DNA of 64,000 nt from JAJAZB01 sp965249815 (GTDB lineage: Bacteria > Bacteroidota > Bacteroidia > Cytophagales > Spirosomataceae): positions 1,736,001 to 1,800,000 of the forward strand of contig CBDFMV010000003.1 in NCBI GenBank assembly GCA_965249815.1, in the 5' to 3' direction. The notes below the pieces were generated by a model. The model did not search any database and was not told the origin of the DNA. It was given only the letters and a program-made list of their open reading frames with translations. Shown in pieces: positions 28,336 through 38,026 of the stretch. A program made the translations under genes and the position numbers. How positions within the stretch are numbered: position 1 is the first letter of the stretch; each line of letters opens with the position of its first letter.

Positions 28336-29292
28336 ATGAATGCACTCACGTTTTCCCGGTTCGGCGGTCCTGAGGTCCTCCAGTTTCAGTCCATTCCCGA
28401 ACCGATTCCCGAGCCGGGTCAGGTGCTGGTCGAAATGCGGGCAATCGGCCTCAACTTCGCCGATATCTACCGTCGAAAAGGCAATTACCACCTGGTGGGA
28501 GCGCCTCCCTACCTTGCTGGCTACGAAGGCGCCGGCGTGGTGGTGCAGGTGAACGGGGTGCAGGGCGTGCAGCCGGGCGATCGGGTGGCGTTTGCCGACG
28601 TGCCCCGGGCCAACGCCGAACGGGTTGTGGTTCCGTTCGATCACCTGATTCCGTTGCCCGACTTGATTTCGTTCGAAACCGCCGCCAGTGCCCTGCTGCA
28701 GGGCCTAACCGCGCAGTATTTGGTAACCGACAGCCATCCCGTGAAATTGGGCGAAACCCTCGTGATTCACGCCGCCGCTGGGGGCGTGGGCCAGTGGCTG
28801 GTTCAGCTTGGCAAACGGATGGGCGCAACGGTGGTTGGCCTGACAACGTCCCCGGCCAAGTTGTCGCGGATCCGTGAGTTGGGCGCGGACGCCGCTTTGG
28901 TGCTGACCAACGACTGGCCCCGGCAGGTTCGCCAGCAGGTGGCCTCGGTCGATGTGGTTTACGACTCGGTAGGCTCGACCCTCGCCGACAGCCTGGGGGT
29001 GGTGCGCGACGGCGGGGCGGTCGTGTTTTACGGCATGAGTGGGGGCAACCCGTCTCCCGTCGATCCCCGGTACCTGATGGACGCCAGCAAACGCCTGATC
29101 GGGGGTGATCTGTGGAGTTACCTAACTTCGCGCACCGAGCGACTCAACCGCAGCCGTCAGCTTTTCGATTGGCTGCTGAGCGGAGCCGTTCACCTGACCG
29201 AACCCACCCGCTTCGCCTTGTCGGACGGGCAGGCCGCCCATGCATACCTGGAGAGCGGCCAAAGTGCGGGGAAGGTGCTGCTGATTCCGTGA
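28336..29292 (+). CDS. Quinone oxidoreductase-type zinc-independent alcohol dehydrogenase (MDR)
   Basis: From ATG 28336 (MNALTFSRFGGPEVLQFQSI) the product is 318 residues. The GroES-like N-terminal domain shows GLNFADIYRRKGNYH and LAGYEGAGVVVQV. The Rossmann domain shows VIHAAAGGVGQWLVQLGKRM, the NADPH-binding AAxGGVG motif typical of quinone oxidoreductases (QOR/CryZ). No catalytic zinc Cys/His set is visible. In-frame upstream codons to 28258 lack conservation and are excluded. Its relation to the surrounding sugar genes is not clear. Confidence 0.88.
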   Translation: MNALTFSRFGGPEVLQFQSIPEPIPEPGQVLVEMRAIGLNFADIYRRKGNYHLVGAPPYLAGYEGAGVVVQVNGVQGVQPGDRVAFADVPRANAERVVVPFDHLIPLPDLISFETAASALLQGLTAQYLVTDSHPVKLGETLVIHAAAGGVGQWLVQLGKRMGATVVGLTTSPAKLSRIRELGADAALVLTNDWPRQVRQQVASVDVVYDSVGSTLADSLGVVRDGGAVVFYGMSGGNPSPVDPRYLMDASKRLIGGDLWSYLTSRTERLNRSRQLFDWLLSGAVHLTEPTRFALSDGQAAHAYLESGQSAGKVLLIP

Positions 29293-29343
29293 CCCGCTGC
29301 CCCGCTGTCCGACGAACCGGAACGCACGCTAAACTCAGGATTT

Positions 29344-30099
29344 ATGAATCTATCGTTTGCCCAAAAAATAGTCGTCGTCACCGGGGGAGCAAAAGGCATC
29401 GGCGAAGCGACGGCCCGGCTTTTTTGCGGACACGGAGCCACCGTTTACCTCCTCGACGTGGATCCGGCGGGCGAGGAAACCGCCCGGCAGATTGGCCCCA
29501 ACTGCCGGTTTCTGGCTTGCGACGTCACGGACGCCGGAGCGGTTGAAGCGGCGATGGCCACCGCCGCGGCGTCGGCGGGGCGGCTCGACGTACTGGTCAA
29601 CAACGCGGGCATTCAAACGCACGGTACGGTAGCCGACACGGCTGAGGAGGTCTGGGATCGCACGATAGCGGTTAACCTGAAGGGGTATTTTTTGTGCGCC
29701 AAATACGCCATGCCCCACCTGCTGCGGTCCGACAAGCCGGTGATTATCAACGTGTCCAGCGTAAACGGCATCCAGAGCGAGGCCAACGCCTGCGCCTACG
29801 TGGCCACGAAAGCCGCCATCCTGGGCCTGACCAACAGCATCGCGGTGGATTTCGCCCCCCGGCTCCGGTGCGTGGCCGTTTGTCCGGGGGCGGTCGACAC
29901 ACCCATGCTCCGGGTGGACCTGGCCGGAGCCGAAAATCCCACGCAGGCCGTCCATGAAGTCAACCGCATTCACCTGCTCGACCGCCCCGCCGAGCCTGAG
30001 GAGATTGCCCGGGCGATTGTCTTTTTGAGCAGCGAAGCCGCCTCCTTCATGACCGGCCACCACGTCCGGGTGGACGGCGGCATCGGCATCCGCATTTGA
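29344..30099 (+). CDS. Short-chain dehydrogenase/reductase (SDR)
   Basis: The product is 251 residues with the classical SDR motifs. These are TGGAKGIGEATARLF (TGxxxGIG cofactor site), DVLVNNAGIQTHG (NNAG), VIINVSSVNGIQS (catalytic Ser), AYVATKAAILGL (Tyr-x-x-x-Lys) and CPGAVDTPML. The Asp after the second strand (LLDVDP) suggests NAD preference. It may oxidise a sugar or sugar acid of the neighbouring catabolic genes, but the substrate is unknown. Confidence 0.9.
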   Translation: MNLSFAQKIVVVTGGAKGIGEATARLFCGHGATVYLLDVDPAGEETARQIGPNCRFLACDVTDAGAVEAAMATAAASAGRLDVLVNNAGIQTHGTVADTAEEVWDRTIAVNLKGYFLCAKYAMPHLLRSDKPVIINVSSVNGIQSEANACAYVATKAAILGLTNSIAVDFAPRLRCVAVCPGAVDTPMLRVDLAGAENPTQAVHEVNRIHLLDRPAEPEEIARAIVFLSSEAASFMTGHHVRVDGGIGIRI

Positions 30100-30123
30100 A
30101 GCCCCTCACCAACCCCAGCAGCT

Positions 30124-31416
30124 ATGAATTCTCAACACCTCCTCCCGTTACTCTCCGTCCTGCTACTGGCCGGTAGCGTAGCGGGCCACAGCCAATCCCC
30201 CGTTGCCATGTCCTACGAGCAGTACATCCGAAGCGGCATTCCCGCCAAAAAAGAGATTGACGTCTTCCTCAACGAGTTGTCCTGGGCCAAGTTCGACCCC
30301 GAAATGGGCTACATCCTGGGCAAGTACATCCCGCACGACGGGGTCGCCCAAAGCTCCACCCTTTCGACCATCGGGGCCAACGGGGCGCGCACCTCGTTCA
30401 TGTACGTCCATAAACCCTGCCGCATCAACACCTACGGCAACAGTTTCACCCAGTGCCACCAGGTCAGCGACGGCGAAACGTGGCAGGAGTACCTGGCCGC
30501 GCACCTCGGTGAACCGATTCGCAATTTCGGCATGGGCGGCTACGGCGTCAACCAGACCTACCGGCGGATGCAGCGGGAAGAGGCCACCAAAAACGGCGCG
30601 GAGTACCTGATGTTTTACATCTGGGGCGATGACCACATCCGGAGCCTGCTGCGGTGCCGGTACATGCTCATTCAAAGCTGGAGCAAGGAACAGGACGCCC
30701 GCGAAGGCCTGGGCCGGATGTTTCACGGCAACTTCTGGCCCAACCTCGAAATGGACCTGGAAACGGGCCGCTTCGTCGAGCACAACAGCCGGATTACCGT
30801 CGCCCAGGACCTGTACAAAATGACCGACCCGGACTGGATGTACGAAAACCTGAAGGACGACCTGGCGCTGCAAATGGCCTTGTTTAAAAAAGGGCAAATC
30901 AACACCATCGACCGGGACAAATTAAAGAAACTGGCGCGGTGCCTGCACACGTCCATCGACCCCGACGGGGCCAAAGACCTCCCCGCTGCCGTGGGGCAGT
31001 TGCTCGACACGTACGCGTTTGCGGCCACGAAGTACCTGCTGGGCAAGACCAAAGCCTTTGCCGAGCAGCACCACAAAAAACTGATGGTGATTCTCTTCGA
31101 CCCGTACGCGGTTACCAAATCGCTGATTGCCAACGGCACCCGCTACGACCAGACGGTAGTGGATTACCTACGGGAGAACCGGTTCACGTATTTTGACATG
31201 AACCTCGTCCACGCTCAGGATTACAAAACCTTCAACCTGAGCGTGGACGAATACTACAAACGCTACTTTATCGGTCACTACAACCCAGCCGGGAATCACT
31301 TCTTTGCCAGTTCAATCCGCCCGCACGTGGTGGAGTGGCTAACCCCTAAACCAATTACCTACCAGAACACGAAGCAGCAGTTGATTGATTTTAAAGGCTA
31401 CCTGGACGGGTACTGA
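30124..31416 (+). CDS. Secreted SGNH/GDSL-hydrolase-like protein
   Basis: The product is 430 residues with a signal peptide ending near VAGHSQS. Block I is INTYGNSFTQCHQVSDGETW (GNSFT in place of GDS), block II is IRNFGMGGYGVNQTYRRM, and a block III-like segment is YLMFYIWGDDH. A late His is in HYNPAGNHFFASSI, where Asn stands at the usual Asp position of the DxxH block. This suggests an SGNH fold with a possibly altered catalytic dyad. Candidate roles are sugar O-esterase or carbohydrate binding. It ends 22 bases before the stop of the convergent enolase-superfamily gene. Confidence 0.72.
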   Translation: MNSQHLLPLLSVLLLAGSVAGHSQSPVAMSYEQYIRSGIPAKKEIDVFLNELSWAKFDPEMGYILGKYIPHDGVAQSSTLSTIGANGARTSFMYVHKPCRINTYGNSFTQCHQVSDGETWQEYLAAHLGEPIRNFGMGGYGVNQTYRRMQREEATKNGAEYLMFYIWGDDHIRSLLRCRYMLIQSWSKEQDAREGLGRMFHGNFWPNLEMDLETGRFVEHNSRITVAQDLYKMTDPDWMYENLKDDLALQMALFKKGQINTIDRDKLKKLARCLHTSIDPDGAKDLPAAVGQLLDTYAFAATKYLLGKTKAFAEQHHKKLMVILFDPYAVTKSLIANGTRYDQTVVDYLRENRFTYFDMNLVHAQDYKTFNLSVDEYYKRYFIGHYNPAGNHFFASSIRPHVVEWLTPKPITYQNTKQQLIDFKGYLDGY

Positions 31417-31438
31417 GGCGAATCCATCGCCCGCCTGC

Positions 31439-32569
31439 TCACCGCCCCGTACCGCGAATCACCTCGACGGTGTGGTTGTCCATCCAGTCCCAGTCAATTT
31501 CAACGCCGAGGCCGGGTCCCGTCGGGCAGTGCTGGCAGCCATCCGCCCGGATTTCGAGGGGGTCGTTTTTCAGCCCAAACCGAAACATCGGGTGGTGGCT
31601 TTCCAGAAACCGCGACAGCCGCGTGGCGCAGCCGAGGTGCAGGTTGGCCACGTCGAGGAGCGGCGCGGCGGCGGTGTGGATTTCAAAGTCAAACCCCATC
31701 AATTCGCACATACCGAGGGCTTTCATCGCTCCGGTGATGCCCGACTTGTGGTGCACGTCGCCCCGCACGATGTCGATGGCTCCTTCGGTCAGGTAGTGCG
31801 GCAACTCGAACACGCCCACGGTTTCGGCGGCCAGCACCGGCGTGCGGATGGCCTGCGAGAGTTTTTGCAGTTGCAAAATCCAGGCGTCGGGAAAAGGCTC
31901 CTCAAACCATTCGTAGTGGAGTTCGTCCAGTTCGTATCCGATTTTCAGGGCATCTGCAAAACTGAGCACGCCCGAGGAATCGACCATGAGCGGGAAGCCC
32001 TCGCCCGCCACTTCGCGGGCCTTCCGGAGCCGGGGAATGTCCAGCGTCGAGCCGCCCGACAACTGCAGTTTCACGCCCAAAAAGCCTTCCTCTTTTTTCC
32101 GGGAAACCTCGCGGGCCACGTCGTCCACGGTCTGGATGGTTTGCGGGGGGCAGGTCGAATACACGGGAACTTTGGTGCGGTACTGGCCCAGCAATTTGGC
32201 AATGGACAGCCCGGCTACTTTGCCCTTAATGTCCCACAGGGCGACGTCGAGGTTGCCCCAGATGGCCTCGCGAAAGTTGTAAAGGTGGCGCTGTTTGGCC
32301 CGAAATGCCTGCCAGATGGCTTCGTGGTTGAGGGGATCCTGACCGACCAGATCGGAGTAATACACACTGTGCACAGCCAGCGCCGAAGGACGACCCTGGC
32401 CCAGCGGCCCGTAGTCCATGGTGTAGCCTTCCAGCCCCGGCTCGTCGGTGTGCAGGGTGGTGAGCGGAAGATCGAAGTACGGCGTGTACCCCGCCGGAAC
32501 GGGATTGGGCGCGTACCACGCGTCGGAAGACAACCGGATGAGGCGCGTGGTGAGGTTGGTGATAACCAT
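31439..32569 (-). CDS. Enolase-superfamily enzyme (mandelate racemase type), last gene of GntR-linked operon
   Basis: The start MVITNLTTRLIRLSSDAWYA (ATG 32567-32569) gives 376 residues and lies after the stop of the upstream NHL gene. The capping domain contains AIWGNLDVALWDIKGKVAGL. The barrel shows VKLQLSGG, PLMVDSSGVLSF (Asp), YEWFEEPFPD (Glu), VLAAETVGV (Glu) and DFEIHTAAAP (His). This fits an MR-type acid-sugar dehydratase or racemase. It differs clearly from the one at 1162. The substrate is unknown. Confidence 0.85.
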   Translation of the reverse strand: MVITNLTTRLIRLSSDAWYAPNPVPAGYTPYFDLPLTTLHTDEPGLEGYTMDYGPLGQGRPSALAVHSVYYSDLVGQDPLNHEAIWQAFRAKQRHLYNFREAIWGNLDVALWDIKGKVAGLSIAKLLGQYRTKVPVYSTCPPQTIQTVDDVAREVSRKKEEGFLGVKLQLSGGSTLDIPRLRKAREVAGEGFPLMVDSSGVLSFADALKIGYELDELHYEWFEEPFPDAWILQLQKLSQAIRTPVLAAETVGVFELPHYLTEGAIDIVRGDVHHKSGITGAMKALGMCELMGFDFEIHTAAAPLLDVANLHLGCATRLSRFLESHHPMFRFGLKNDPLEIRADGCQHCPTGPGLGVEIDWDWMDNHTVEVIRGTGR

Positions 32570-32640
32570 GACGGGCTGCGGTTTGGTAGGACGGGTCAAA
32601 TTATCCGGTTGTAACCCGTCATTGCCGGGTATGACGTAGT

Positions 32641-33663
32641 TTAACGGCCCTCGCCGCTTGCGTGCATCCGTTCCAGCTTCAGGGGGTACGTCCGGCCTGA
32701 ATTCCACTGGGCTACGTACAGGTTACCGGATTCGTCCACAGCTACGTCGTGCGGATGCCTGAACGGGCTTTCGGGCGTTTGCCGCTGTTCGTGCAAACGC
32801 CCGTCATCGGCATACACCGGTGCCGTACCGCCCGGCGTCGAGACGACCCGGTCGTGCTCATCCAGAATTTGCAGGTAGCCTGAGTTCTCCGTTTTGTTGG
32901 TGCCCGAGCGAAACACGGCGGCGTACACGTTTGGCCCGTGAATCACCGGGCGGCACACGAACGAACCGGGCATCACCACGTCGGCCAGCCAGTGCCCGTC
33001 GAGGGTGTAGCGCCGGAAACAGGTGTCGTTGCGCGAGGTGATGAGCAGCGTGGGTTGGCCCTCGTGCTGACTCCCGGGCCGGGTATCGAGGGCAACGCCG
33101 TGGGCGCAGTGAAAAGGCGCCAGGGCGTCTTCGTCGGTTTTGACCGGCCACTGCCGCGAGGGCCAGCCGCCCCAGTGCCGCACGTACGCGCCCCGGTGCG
33201 TGTACTGCGTGACGGTCTGCCAGCCGTAGCCGTCGGTCGCGTACATGTCGCCGTTGGCCGGATTCACGGCGGTTTCGGTGGGTTTGAATTCCGCCGCCGA
33301 TTGGTAGAGGCCACTTTCTTTGGGAAACCTGAGCGTCAGGACCACGCGCCCGTCGAGGGTGGTTTTGATGACTTCGTGGCGCAGAAAATCGGCAAGGAAA
33401 AGAAATTCTTCACCGCCTTCGTTCGCGATGGTCAGGCCGTGCGCACCGGGATAGTCGTGGCCCCAGCAATCCAGCAGCGTTCCGTCCTGGCTGTAAATCA
33501 GAAGGTTGTTGCGTATTTCGTTGGTCAGCACGAACAACCGCCCCCGCCGGTCGAAAGCCAGTTCGTGGCAGTCGTTGACGGGCGTGCGGGCCGGGGTCAA
33601 CTGGCCCCATCCGGGTACGAGCCGGTAGCGGAAGTCCCCGTGGCCGAGCAGGGTGTCGTTCAT
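32641..33663 (-). CDS. NHL-repeat six-bladed beta-propeller protein
   Basis: The product is 340 residues. Blade-like repeats of the NHL/peptidyl-alpha-hydroxyglycine lyase type are seen: NDCHELAFDRRGRLFVLTNE, LLIYSQDGTLLDCWGHDYPG, NPANGDMYATDGYGWQTVTQ and RHPHDVAVDESGNLYVAQWN. No signal peptide is visible. Such proteins occur beside sugar-acid catabolic enzymes in Cytophagales and may be lactonase-like or binding proteins. The function is not assigned. It lies between the DHDPS-like aldolase and the enolase-superfamily gene, all on the minus strand. Confidence 0.8.
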   Translation of the reverse strand: MNDTLLGHGDFRYRLVPGWGQLTPARTPVNDCHELAFDRRGRLFVLTNEIRNNLLIYSQDGTLLDCWGHDYPGAHGLTIANEGGEEFLFLADFLRHEVIKTTLDGRVVLTLRFPKESGLYQSAAEFKPTETAVNPANGDMYATDGYGWQTVTQYTHRGAYVRHWGGWPSRQWPVKTDEDALAPFHCAHGVALDTRPGSQHEGQPTLLITSRNDTCFRRYTLDGHWLADVVMPGSFVCRPVIHGPNVYAAVFRSGTNKTENSGYLQILDEHDRVVSTPGGTAPVYADDGRLHEQRQTPESPFRHPHDVAVDESGNLYVAQWNSGRTYPLKLERMHASGEGR

Positions 33664-33687
33664 TGTTTCAAAAATTAATCGGCTAAA

Positions 33688-34647
33688 TCAGGTTGGTAAC
33701 GTTCTGGCCCACCCCGTTTCGCGGAGAAAAAACTCGGGAATCAGGGCTTTTGCCGCCTCGCGCACCCGCCCGGCAGCGACCTCCGGAATGCTCCGGTACG
33801 GCCAGCGCATTCGGCTGCCCACGGTGGCCCAGCCCCCAACGACGGATAAAAACTTGTCGCAGGCCGGGTTTGAATACCGCTGCTCAAGCAGGAGGGGAGC
33901 GATTTGGTCGCCCATGAATTGCTGAATGCGGGCTTCCCATTCCAGCGCGGCGGGCAGGTCGGTTTTCGTCAGGTTGGCCCAGGCCTGCGCGACGCCCGGG
34001 TGCAGGCAGGCCACGTTGGAGTAGGCTCCGTGCGCGCCCTCGCGGATACCCGTGGCCAAAAAATGCCCCGGCACGAAGGTGGCCAACCCGGCCATGTGCT
34101 GGCGCATCGCGGCGTACCAACCGGCGTCGCCACCGGGTACTTTTACGCCAACGAGTTGCGGCACGGCGGCTTTCAACCGCCCGAACTGCGCGGGCGTGAG
34201 CCGCACTTTGGCCTGGGGTGGGTTGTACAAAACGAGCCGGACGGTTTCGGCCAGCCCCGCCAGTTTTTTCAGAAACCGAACCTGCTCTTCCTCAACGGGC
34301 GGAAACCAGTCGGGCAGAATGACCTGGAACGCCGCCGGTTCATATTGCAGGCTGCGCCGGAGCCGCTCCAGCGTCAGCACCGGGCTGGGGTGACTCACGC
34401 CAATCTGAAACGGCATCCCCGCCGACTGGCATTTTTGCGCCAGCAACGCCTGAATTCGGTCAAACTCGGCTTCGGTTTGGTTGAAAAACTCGCCCGCCGT
34501 GCCGTTGGAATAGATTCCATCCACGCCGAAGCCGAGGAGCGCGTCGATTTCCGCCTCCAACCGCGCCAAGTCAATCGAGTCGTCCGGGGCAATGGGCAGC
34601 AGCAGCGTGGCCCAGTTGCCGGTCGGGAAGTGGCGCTGGTCAGGCAT
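33688..34647 (-). CDS. DHDPS/NAL-family aldolase
   Basis: From ATG 34645-34647 (MPDQRHFPTGNWATLLLPIA) the product is 319 residues, in the dihydrodipicolinate synthase family. GIYSNGTAGEFFNQTEAEF matches the G(S/T)TGE region, and VKVPGGDAG carries the putative Schiff-base Lys (VGVKVPG). RLVLYNPPQ matches the strand with the usual Tyr. It overlaps the upstream PhyH gene by eight bases (34640-34647). It may cleave a keto-deoxy sugar acid or related compound. The specificity is unknown. Confidence 0.85.
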   Translation of the reverse strand: MPDQRHFPTGNWATLLLPIAPDDSIDLARLEAEIDALLGFGVDGIYSNGTAGEFFNQTEAEFDRIQALLAQKCQSAGMPFQIGVSHPSPVLTLERLRRSLQYEPAAFQVILPDWFPPVEEEQVRFLKKLAGLAETVRLVLYNPPQAKVRLTPAQFGRLKAAVPQLVGVKVPGGDAGWYAAMRQHMAGLATFVPGHFLATGIREGAHGAYSNVACLHPGVAQAWANLTKTDLPAALEWEARIQQFMGDQIAPLLLEQRYSNPACDKFLSVVGGWATVGSRMRWPYRSIPEVAAGRVREAAKALIPEFFLRETGWARTLPT

Positions 34648-35401
34648 AGGCTTTTTCACGGAGTTCGGCCGCCAGTTTTTCCTGGTAGGCCTGCTTGCGG
34701 GCCGTGTCTTCCTTCGCCCGTTCGGCGTAGTAAATGAACCCCAGGGCCTTGCGGGTGCGGGCAGCGGACTGGTTGCCATCGGCGCGGTGAATGGTCAGCG
34801 AATGGTGCACGAGCAAATCGCCGGGCTGAGTTGGGAAGTACACCTCGTTTGCCAAGTCTTCGGGCGTGCCGAAATCGGTGATGCCCTGCGAAAAGCCCAG
34901 CACGCCCGTCCGCCCGTGGGGGCGCAGGCCCCGCCGGTGCGAACCGCGCACGTAACGCACGCAGCCGTTTTCTTCATCGACGGGTTCGAGGGCCATCCAC
35001 ATCGTCACGGCTTCGTTGGGGTCAAGCATGAAGTAATACCCGTCCTGATGCGCGGGCGTGGGTTGACCGATGCGCGGCGGCTTGTTGAAGTATTGCATGT
35101 TTTTGCCACGTACCCGGTCGTCGAGCAGCGCCGAAGCCAGCGCTTCAAACCGGCTGCCGAACATCAGGGAATCGAACAGCGGGTCGTAGTGGTAGAGCGA
35201 CTGGATTTGTTTCAGCGTCGAAGGCTCGGCGGGGTTTTCGTAAAAAGCCACGTCGGGCGGCATCGCGGGCACGCGTTCCCGGATGAGCGCCGTCAGGTGC
35301 TGGTTGACGGCGGCCACTTCCGTGGTGCCAAGGAAGCCGGGCAGGAACACGAAGCCGTCGCGGAGGAAACCGGCCCGAAGCGTAAGCGGAGTGCTGTTCA
35401 T
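34640..35401 (-). CDS. Phytanoyl-CoA dioxygenase (PhyH)-family Fe(II)/2-oxoglutarate oxygenase
   Basis: The product is 253 residues. The Fe(II) facial triad is seen as His-x-Asp in PTPAHQDGYYFML and the distal His in HHSLTIHRADGNQS; an Arg that may bind 2-oxoglutarate follows in ARTRKALGF. Length and motifs fit the PhyH family. It lies in the operon with the symporter fusion, lyase and aldolase, 13 bases after the symporter stop, and overlaps the next gene. It is presumably an oxygenase acting on the imported compound; the substrate is unknown. Confidence 0.87.
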   Translation of the reverse strand: MNSTPLTLRAGFLRDGFVFLPGFLGTTEVAAVNQHLTALIRERVPAMPPDVAFYENPAEPSTLKQIQSLYHYDPLFDSLMFGSRFEALASALLDDRVRGKNMQYFNKPPRIGQPTPAHQDGYYFMLDPNEAVTMWMALEPVDEENGCVRYVRGSHRRGLRPHGRTGVLGFSQGITDFGTPEDLANEVYFPTQPGDLLVHHSLTIHRADGNQSAARTRKALGFIYYAERAKEDTARKQAYQEKLAAELREKAYA

Positions 35402-35414
35402 CGGATGGTGGTTT

Positions 35415-37972
35415 TTAGTCGGTCAAATCGGTGGTGAGCGCGGCGCGGGGTGTTTTTTTGCCGGGAAAAAGCGGACTCAGCAACAGCCCAAACCCCACGC
35501 AACCCACAATGCCCACGCCGGGGTACAGGAAGAAATGCACCCAGCCGCCCGCCTGCACGAAATAAAGCAGCCCCGCGCTGAGCAGAAACCCCGCCAGCAC
35601 ACCGCCGCCCGTGATTTTTTTAAAGAAAATCCCGGCCACGAACAGCCCCGCCAGGCAGCCCCCAAACATGCCCGTCAGCTTCAGGTACTGGTCCCAGATG
35701 GAAGGATTTTGCAGGTACACCAGCCCGATGGCGATGGCGATGCCCGCCAGCCCCAGGACCAGCGTAGCCAGCCGGGCGAAGTTGAATCGTTGTTTGTCCG
35801 AGGAATGGGGCCGGAATTGCCGGTAGAAATCGGTGGTGATGACCGTCGAAATGGAATTCATTGACGACGAAATCGTGGACATCGTGGCGGCGAACAGGCC
35901 GGCAATGACCAATCCGCGCAATCCCGCCGGGAGTTGGGTGGAGATGTACCAGGGGAATACGTCGTCGGTGCGGCTCAGCGGGTTGAGCGCGGCGGGATGA
36001 TGCCGGAAAAACACCCACAACGCCGTGCCGACCAGGAAGAAAATCGCCGAGGCTGGAATCACCAGCAGCGCGTTGGTCCAGATGGAACGCCGGGCTTCGG
36101 CCTCGGTCGGGGTGGTCAGGTAGCGTTGCACGACCACCTGGTCGGCGGTGTAGGTGCTCAGTTGCGAGAGAAAATTGCCCGCCAGCACTACCCACCAGAC
36201 TGGCTCGGTGAGCGCCCAACCCCGGTTGATGAGGTGAAACTTGCCCGCCGCCGCTGCTTCCTGCACCATCGGCCCGAACCCCCCGACGGCCTGGGCAATA
36301 AACACCAGACTCGCCAGCGCCCCGCCCAGCAACACCACCACCTGAGCCACTTCGGTCCAGATTACGGCCTCGATGCCGCCGGAAATCGTGTAGGCCACCG
36401 TAACCAGGCTCACCAGGACAATGCAGGCCAGTAAATCGAGGCCGGTAACGGTACTCAGCACCAGCGCCGGCAGGTAGGTGACGATGCCCAGCCGCCCGGC
36501 CTGAAACAGCACAAACGTCAGGCTTCCCATCAATTTGACCCGCCGGTCGAAGCGCCGTTCCAGAAACTCATACACACTGGTAATCTTGATTTTACGAAAA
36601 TACGGCAGGAAGAAGTACGCCACCACCGGGGCCACCAGCACGATGCACACGTTGGCTAAAATGTACACCCAATCCGTGGCGAAACTCTTGGCCGGGATGG
36701 CGATGAAGGTCAGTGCCGAGAGTTTCGCCCCAAAAATACTCAGCCCCGCCGCCCACCAGGGAATGTGCTGGCCGCCGAGGAAAAAATCGTCGGTAGAAGC
36801 GCTCATTTTGCGGGCCACGTACACCGAAATCCCCACGACGAGCAGAAAATACAGGCCCACCACACCCCAATCCAGCCCGCCAAACGCGCCCGCCCGGTGA
36901 GTCAGGGGGCCCATCAGCACCCGGTTGGTGCGCACGCCGGGGCGAACTTCGCCGCTGGGCAAAACCAAATGTCCTTCCCACACGACGAGCGGTGTCGTGA
37001 CTGGTGCCCAGGTGCTGGCCGAGGGGTTCAGGGCGGCATCCGGCTTTTTGTCGGTCAGCACGTCGCCCGCTCCGGCCCAGGTGTCGGTCAGGGTGTGGTA
37101 GGCGAGCACCTCCCGCCGGAACCCTGGGTGGTGTTCTTTGAGCAGCGAATTTTTGTCGGCGTTGGCCCCGTCGTCGCCACCGGGCACGAGCAGGTGATTC
37201 TGGCCGCTGGCAAACGCGGGCGAAGGGGCGGCCACCGCCGGACGCGGCAGGTCGGTCAGGCGTTTCCAGGTGCCTTTCGCCGGGTTGAAGGCGTACGCGT
37301 CGCGCAGATAGTGGCGTTTGATTCCCCCCGTGGGGCCATCAGCGGCGATTTCCGTTCCCGAAAACAAGAAAAACTGCCCGTCCTGCGCTCCGGCCACGGC
37401 CAGGTGGGGAGGCGCTGCCAGGTCGCTCCGGCGGTGGTCAAATCCAGGCTCAGGAACCACTTCCCGGCGATGGTGTCGCCGGGCGATTCGATACCCCCGG
37501 CCACGTACACGGTGTTGCCAAGGACGGCCCCGCAGGCGTTGGCCAGCGGCAGGGGCAGGGGCGCGAGGGGTTTCGTGGAAAGCTGCCCGTTTTCGTAAGT
37601 CAGCAGAAATGCGCTGGGATAATGCCACCGGGCGTCGGCCCCGCCGAGGCAAAGCACACCGCCCGGCACCGTCAGCGCGACGCCGTAGCCCATCGGGCGG
37701 GGCAGCCGACCGACTTTTTTCCAGGAACCCTCCGGCTTTTCGAGCACGAACACGTCGTCGTACCAGGTTTTTTTGGTGGCTCCCCACGGCCCCACGTTGT
37801 CGGGAAAATTGGCCCCGCCCGCCACGAGCAACGCCCCGTGCGCGACGCCCGCGTACGCCCCGGCGAAACCCACCGGGTTGGGTAGGGGCGGCAACCGTCC
37901 CCAGGTCAGCGGGCCTTGTGCGGGGGCGCGGAGGCTCATCATCAACAACATGAAAAACACAGGGACTCGCAT
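35415..37972 (-). pseudogene. Kelch mutarotase-like/SSS symporter fusion gene with a frameshift
   Basis: The N-terminal part starts at 37972 (MRVPVFFMLLMMSLRAPAQG, a signal peptide) and has kelch repeats like N-acetylneuraminate mutarotases (LVAGGANFPDNVGPWGATK, LCLGGADARWHYPSAF, VYVAGGIESPGDTI). At about 37405-37412, in a run of four G (CCCC on the coding strand), the frame must change by -1. Kelch sequence then resumes (AGAQDGQFFLFSGTEI, LLVPGGDDGAN) and runs into a complete sodium:solute symporter (GLYFLLVVGISVYVARKMSA). Such fused mutarotase-symporters occur in Bacteroidota sialic acid loci. A lost base, sequencing error or programmed shift are all possible. Confidence 0.8.
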
Positions 37973-38026
37973 GAGCAGAGGGGCCGGTTTCCCGCGGTTG
38001 GGATGCATCCCGACCGCGGGAAAGGG

